Source: Limnomonas spitsbergensis
Lineage: Eukaryota; Chlorophyta; Chlorophyceae; Chlamydomonadales
Direction: 5' to 3'
NCBI GenBank assembly: GCA_037349105.1
Contig: JAYJMM010000021.1
Location: 682,001 to 746,000, forward strand
Length of the DNA stretch: 64,000 nucleotides
The translations under genes and the position numbers were made by a program. Below, in pieces: positions 61,778 to 64,000 of the stretch. Under the pieces are notes generated by a model. That model did not search any database, had not been told where the DNA came from, and was given only the letters and a program-made list of their open reading frames with translations. Position 1 is the first letter of the stretch. The number at the start of each line of letters is the position of its first letter.

Positions 61778-63353
61778 GTTGCAGGCATGGGTTGGCATAT
61801 GGGTGGGTGTGGCTCTTGAGCTCAGGATTTTTATATTGCCAACTGCTGCGGCATAATGAGCTGACAGCTATGCCCTTTGATCGACTTTTCATTGGGCCCC
61901 TCGTCAAACTTTGATTACGGCTTTGCCAAGTGCAGGCCCAGGCGGCAATCATTTGAAATTGAGCTGCACCCTTGTTGGTATGTCATGACCGGATGAATAT
62001 GTATGTATGTATCTAATGTAGTTGTACGAAAATCTTGGATTTTTAGGGTTTATCTGGGACCATTGATTGTGTCTTTACCTGTCCCACCCTGTTGTATCAT
62101 TTGTTGTGTATCAATATTCAGCCGCTTCCAGCTACACCTGAAGCTATGTAAAAAAAAAGTACCGGTATACGACTCAAATTTGTTTTGATTGCACCGAAAT
62201 GCTTCTCTCCCTTAATGGCCCCGCAGTAGGCGCCAGTGTAAGACTGACCTCTTGCCATGCCTTTTCTTTGGCCGACACTTGGTGTGTCAGTCACGCGCAG
62301 CAGGATGAGATACAAGAAGGACCCTCCTGAACATGTTCCACGTTATTTCTCATGAAAACTGGAAGTAAAGCAGTAGGGGGCGGCTTTATGTCATTTTACA
62401 GGACGGATAAGTGGGATGTTAATAACTTCACACCTCTGGGCCATGCTGAAAATGAGCTCGGCCACGTCGGCAAACAAAAAGCCAGCTAGGAAAGACGGCA
62501 CAAAAGGCAAGAAAGGTACAGAGAGCCAAACAATGAGGATCTCTTAGATTTCACAAAAGCTTATTTTGCGAATAACGTCCCAGCCTCGAGAAAACTACAT
62601 AATATGATGTCACTGCATAGGGTAGGGCCAGGGCTTTCCAACGACCCCTGTGCATGGTGAACGTTAAGTACCCGGTCAACGCATGTCAAACTACGAGGGG
62701 GGGGTCCAAGGCCCTAAAAAACGTTGGCTTTTTTCCTTGAAAGCCGGGATACCCTCCCAAACATCTTCAGGTGCAACTCCCATGTCAAACGAATGAGTTT
62801 TGGAGAATTAGGGGGGATGGGGTCCCTGCTTTTTTTTCTGCCCCCCCCTCGATGTGAACTACCATACTTCCTCAATCCCCCACGCCCCTCCTCATGCGCA
62901 CCGTACGTTTATTTTCAACAAAATTGTTTAACACTGAAGTTTCCAGTGACATAGCGATTATGACTGCGCCCACCACCTCCTTTTTAAGCAACTGCAAGCA
63001 TTCTTACTGAGCTAGGGAGCTTGGGTGTAACGTCATTGACTGAGCTTGGGAGCTTACCCTAGGAATGGCATTGCGTTCCTAAAGATCTACCATTCGACAT
63101 CATAAACTGTCGGAGAACACTGAGGAGTCTCTAGTGGTATTACCCTGAGCTATCATGCAGCCCAGTCACTGAGCTGCATTTGTAATGCGGCAACAGAAAC
63201 GCCATCTGCTGAACTCTGTTGCTCACGGTATTCCAGTCAAAATCCACACTTTCCTGCTGCATATTTATTTGTTGCTTGTTTACAAACTCAATGAGATCCA
63301 GAGTCACTAACTCCATGAATCTGCAACACATCAAGGAATTCTTGAACAAAGGA
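61778..63353. other. spacer with one LINE tail, no gene seen
   Basis: 3' flank of the secreted-protein gene, a TACCGGTA at about 62,160, a solo LINE tail near 62,420, and no supported exon. Confidence 0.4.
62418..62560 (-). repeat. solo LINE 3' tail with UTR
   Basis: TAATAACTTCACACCTCTGG, then GAGCTCGGCCACGTCGGC and an A/G-rich stretch closely like the UTR of copy 4 (57023-57180). Confidence 0.6.
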
Positions 63354-64000
63354 ATGTCGACCAAGATAATTTTGACAGGGGACGTGATGACGGGTCGTGG
63401 AATCGACCAGGTGTGATGCTAATCAATGCAGTAGTGGCATTGTTTGATTTAGATAGATCATCACAGCCCTTTTCCATTGCATCATCCACTGACACAGCAG
63501 TCAGCATGTTCCGCGTGTTCCGTAAAACTTTGGCCCGTGAATTTCGTAACCTGTGACCGGAATGTGACTGGAATCCAGGTCATGAAGCAACTCTGTAAGC
63601 CCCACCTGGTTGAATCCTGGGTCAAGGACGCAAGAGAGTACGTGGCTCTAGCTGAGACAGTCAACGGCCGCGTGCCTGCTCCTGTCCCTGCTGACTACAT
63701 CTGGGGCGATGCCCTACCTGCCATAAAACGCCACCAGCCCGTTGCAAGCATCATTAACTTGGAGACCGCTGTCACGACGGCGGAGGACGCATGGCCTGAC
63801 AAGGGCATCAACTATCGCATGCACCCGGCCAACACGGACTGCCTAGTCGCAGCTGGCGTCACGGCATGCGTACTGGCCAACAACCATGTGCTGGACTGGG
63901 GCTATGCTGGCTTTGAGGAAACGTTGCAGGCACTGAGCCATGCTAAGCTGAAGCTTGCCGGTGCGGGCAGCACCGCCGATGAAGCCATGGCCCCGGCAGA
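63354..64000 (+). CDS. CapA/YwtB-family protein (poly-gamma-glutamate synthesis type), 3' end beyond the window
   Basis: Exon 1 63354-63410 and exon 2 63579 to past 64000 join in phase 0 with a GT-AG intron. The ATG at 63354 gives MSTKIILTGDVMTGRGIDQ, where LTGDVMxGRGxD is the metal-binding start of the CapA calcineurin-like phosphoesterase fold. Further on come YIWGDALPAI, SIINLETAVT, KGINYRMHPAN and the LANNHVLDWGYAGFEETL block, all diagnostic. An earlier in-frame ATG (63315) is possible but adds residues not usual in the family. In bacteria CapA/PgsA acts in poly-gamma-glutamate capsule synthesis. Many algae and other eukaryotes carry related proteins of unknown role, probably hydrolases. 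A phase-0 intron splits the first motif from the rest. Confidence 0.85.

Overview
The window is nuclear DNA of a eukaryote, probably a unicellular alga of the green lineage. Genes are cut by many GT-AG introns and lie among decayed retrotransposons, and interstitial AAACCCT tracts of plant/green-algal telomere type occur near 24,962 and 32,095. No ribosomal, tRNA or organelle genes were seen. The taxon is inferred from genome style only.

Six host genes can be rebuilt by joining exons in phase, all on the + strand. They are a three-RRM, Gly/Met-rich hnRNP M-like protein (2154-6140), a 134-residue single-span membrane protein of unknown family (8279-8947), the AP-4 sigma subunit (12277-13436), a large gene with an algal TIR-like N-terminal module, a membrane segment and an EF-hand-like loop (about 20371-35915), a secreted Cys-rich protein (59694-61777), and the 5' part of a CapA-type gene (63354 to the window end).

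The 37.5-56.2 kb stretch is one 18.7-kb retroelement coded on the minus strand. Its very long polyprotein runs Gag-like, zinc knuckles, aspartic-protease-like, Ty3/Gypsy reverse transcriptase and RNase H, C5 cytosine-DNA methyltransferase, DDE integrase and a PHD finger. It sits inside the C-terminal codons of an older LINE with a 4-bp target duplication, so the empty site can be read from the two flanks. Its ends are not a simple LTR pair: the order on + is A-B-A-[internal]-B. A 23-nt tract next to the 5' repeat is perfectly complementary to a segment inside that repeat, as expected of a self-primed retrotransposon. The reading frame is broken by one UAG, one UGA and two frame changes.

The 20-36 kb gene is the other notable region. 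Nearly every exon is followed at once by a tandem repeat that starts at or just past the 5' splice site, and several of these repeats include copies of the exon end. Two homologous exons flank a 39-bp minisatellite and, by phase, can only be used one at a time.

The rest is mostly LINE debris (C-terminal ORF pieces and many solo 3' tails), a SINE-like family with a repeated AGCTAC head that favours introns, and intergenic DNA in which I see nothing. The palindrome TACCGGTA occurs about ten times more often than chance predicts.
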